From positions 2,121,001 through 2,185,000 of the forward strand of contig JADJXE010000001.1 in assembly GCA_016716005.1 (NCBI GenBank): a stretch of 64,000 bases of DNA. The letters run 5' to 3'. This DNA comes from Acidimicrobiales bacterium (GTDB taxonomy: Bacteria; Actinomycetota; Acidimicrobiia; Acidimicrobiales; JADJXE01). Numbering within the stretch: position 1 is the first letter of the stretch; each line of letters opens with the position of its first letter. Both the position numbers and the translations under genes were made by a program. Below the pieces are notes generated by a model that saw only the letters and a program-made list of their open reading frames with translations, was not told the DNA's origin and made no database searches. Positions 62,401-64,000 of this stretch are shown one piece after another.

Positions 62401-63468
62401 ATGACCAGCACCGGGATCTTCACGACGGGATCGAAGCTCTTCTTCGGCATCGCCGCCGCGGCTCTCGCCGGCCTCGTGGTCTGGGGCGTCGGCGCCGACT
62501 GGGATCCGCTCGGCAACGTGGCCTTCATCGGACTGGCCGCGGCGTCCGGCTTCCTCGGCGGGACCATCATCGCCTTCCGCGACGCCGGTGCCACCGCCGT
62601 CGCCGGCGCGCCGGTCACGGCGGCGTCGGGCGGCCCGGCCGCCTCACCCATCCCCTGGCCCCTGGTCGCTGCGTTCGCCGTGGCCGTGGCGGTGCTCGGC
62701 CTGGTCACCGAGCCGCTGGTGCTGATCGGGGGCCTCGTGCTGCTCGGCATCTCGGTGCTCGAGTGGATGGTGGCCGCCTGGGCCGACGACCTGTCTTCGG
62801 ACCCCGCGTACAACCGCTCGGTGCGGAACCGGGTGATGTACCCGATCGAGGTCCCGGTCGCGGCGGTGCTGGTCGCCGCGGTGGTGATCATCGGCTTCTC
62901 CCGGCTGCTGCTGGCCATGCCCAAGACCGGTTCCACCACGGTGTTCGGGATCCTGGGCGCCATCGTGTTCTTCATCGGGATCATGGTCTCGCTGCGCCCG
63001 CGCATCAGCGCCAACGTGGTGAGCGTCCTGCTCGTGGTGGGCGGCATCGGGATCCTCGCGGCCGGCGTCACCGGCGCCGCGGTGGGCGAGCGGGAGATCT
63101 CCGCCCACCCCGAGGAGTGGGAGCGCACGGCCACCGTCGCCGACATGGCCGCCGCCGATGCCGTGATCGTGCTGAAGGACGGCGAGTTCGACCTCACGCG
63201 GATCGAGATCCCCAGGGCGACCACGGTCACCTTCATCTTCCAGAACGAGGACGAGGCCGAGGCCAACCTCCACCTGCTCGTCGACGGCGACCCGGCCACG
63301 CCGCTGCGCACGGGCCCGGTGGCGCAGTCGCTGACCTTCCGCATCGACATCCCCGGCGAGTACGAGTTCGTGAACGACGCCGACCCCGAGAACGACCGCG
63401 GCACCATCGTCGTCATCGGCACCCCACCGAGCGTCACGACGACCACGACCGCGGCGTCGTCGAACTGA
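62401..63468 (+). CDS. Multi-helix membrane protein with a cupredoxin-like domain lacking the copper loop
   Basis: 355 aa. Two N-terminal helices, then more helices with an LEWMVAAWADDLSSDPAYN segment resembling CtaF/subunit IV-like proteins of actinobacterial oxidases, occupy about residues 1-225. The last 120 residues fold like a cupredoxin (DAVIVLKDGEFDLTRIEIP to GTIVVIG). His291 in NLHLLVDG matches the first copper ligand, but the Cys-His-Met loop reads EYEFVNDADPENDRG with none of these residues. Copper binding is therefore unlikely. It lies 9 bp after the subunit III-like gene. Function unknown. Confidence 0.7.
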   Translation: MTSTGIFTTGSKLFFGIAAAALAGLVVWGVGADWDPLGNVAFIGLAAASGFLGGTIIAFRDAGATAVAGAPVTAASGGPAASPIPWPLVAAFAVAVAVLGLVTEPLVLIGGLVLLGISVLEWMVAAWADDLSSDPAYNRSVRNRVMYPIEVPVAAVLVAAVVIIGFSRLLLAMPKTGSTTVFGILGAIVFFIGIMVSLRPRISANVVSVLLVVGGIGILAAGVTGAAVGEREISAHPEEWERTATVADMAAADAVIVLKDGEFDLTRIEIPRATTVTFIFQNEDEAEANLHLLVDGDPATPLRTGPVAQSLTFRIDIPGEYEFVNDADPENDRGTIVVIGTPPSVTTTTTAASSN

Positions 63469-63574
63469 GGGGCTGGACTTGGTGCGCCCCCGAACCATGA
63501 GCGATGCTCGTTGGATCACGGCGAGCCGGCCCCCGGCCGGTGCGCCCCGGACACAGCGAAGGACGGGAGATCAG

Positions 63575-64000
63575 ATGTCGCGTCGTCGTGACGCCCGCCG
63601 GTGGCTGCTGGCCGTCGGCGTCGGGCTGGTGCTCGTGCTCACGGCCTGTGCCGAGGACGCTCCCCAGGACACCCTCCAGCCCAAGGGCCCCGAGGCGCAG
63701 ACGATCCACAACCTGATCGTGCCGATCTTCGTGGTTGCCGGCGTCGTCGGCCTCCTCGTCTTCGCCGCCGTCGCGTTCGTGATGGTGAAGTACCGCGCCG
63801 GCAAGTTCCACGCCACCGACGTCCCCGAGCAGGTGCACGGCAACCCGAAGCTCGAGATCGGCTGGACCATCCTCCCGGCGATCATCATGGCGGCCATCGC
63901 CGTGCCGACCGTGAGCGTGATCTTCGACCTGGCGTCGAAGCCCACGGATGCCATGGAGATCAACGTCGTGGGCCAGCAGTGGTGGTGGGAGTTCGACTAC
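63575..64000 (+). CDS. ctaC: Cytochrome c oxidase subunit II (N-terminal part, cut by window end)
   Basis: 142 codons from ATG 63575 (GGACGGGAGA upstream) to the window edge. A lipobox-like VLTAC ends the signal peptide. TIHNLIVPIFVVAGVVGLLV and LPAIIMAAIAVPTVSVIF are the two membrane helices of subunit II. EINVVGQQWWWEFDY begins the CuA domain, so the aromatic electron-entry patch is intact. The CuA ligands lie beyond the window. Unlike the preceding three genes this looks like a functional respiratory subunit. Confidence 0.92.
   Translation, partial: MSRRRDARRWLLAVGVGLVLVLTACAEDAPQDTLQPKGPEAQTIHNLIVPIFVVAGVVGLLVFAAVAFVMVKYRAGKFHATDVPEQVHGNPKLEIGWTILPAIIMAAIAVPTVSVIFDLASKPTDAMEINVVGQQWWWEFDY

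Overview
This is a 64 kb piece of a very GC-rich actinobacterial chromosome, probably from the class Acidimicrobiia. The placement is by inference. It rests on the codon and GC bias, a dnaK-grpE-dnaJ-hspR-clpB heat-shock operon, a clpS-DUF2017 pair, a glucosyl-3-phosphoglycerate synthase, a dUMP-forming type dCTP deaminase, an MtrAB/LpqB-like operon, LPxTG surface proteins and many apparently leaderless genes. No rRNA or other decisive marker is present.

Bases 1 to about 11,690 look like one end of an integrated mobile element. A tyrosine integrase sits beside tRNA-Gly(CCC). Behind it are an excisionase-like HTH protein, a small wHTH protein, a MobF relaxase-helicase, a type I restriction-modification pair (hsdM and a truncated hsdS), a PIN/HTH toxin-antitoxin pair, an AbiEi-type antitoxin without a recognisable toxin, and three proteins of unknown function. 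The far end lies outside the window.

From 11.8 to 31.8 kb the chromosome carries c-di-GMP turnover (PAS-GGDEF-EAL), dCTP deaminase, a membrane Fe-S oxidoreductase, cNMP-binding and OmpR-like regulators, PII with an ammonium transporter, an FG-GAP lipoprotein with a lipoprotein esterase (and a decayed duplicate of their junction), ferrous iron uptake (feoAB) with a NifU-like protein, GpgS, an MtrA/MtrB/LpqB-like operon and phosphoglycerate mutase.

From 31.9 to 38.4 kb is the HspR-controlled chaperone operon. From 38.6 to 42.5 kb are three consecutive secreted LPRTG-anchored proteins; two are preceded by the same conserved leader sequence. From 42.6 to 54.1 kb lies a purine biosynthesis cluster (purA, D, B, C, S, Q, L, F, M), interrupted by two small reverse-strand genes. 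From 54.1 to 59 kb come a small membrane protein, a Zn-ribbon protein, a ParA ATPase, pyrE, an ACT-malic enzyme, a tRNA Glu-Asp-Phe operon, DUF2017 and clpS.

The right end (59-64 kb) starts a respiratory locus: heme O synthase (ctaB), then three membrane proteins related to haem-copper oxidase subunits, then a normal-looking subunit II cut by the window edge. The subunit I homologue (60164-61789) has lost all six haem/CuB histidines, the cross-linked tyrosine and the K-channel lysine. The protein two genes downstream carries a cupredoxin-like domain without its Cys/His/Met copper loop. This cofactor-free oxidase-like cluster and the shared leader element of the LPxTG genes are the most unusual things in the window.
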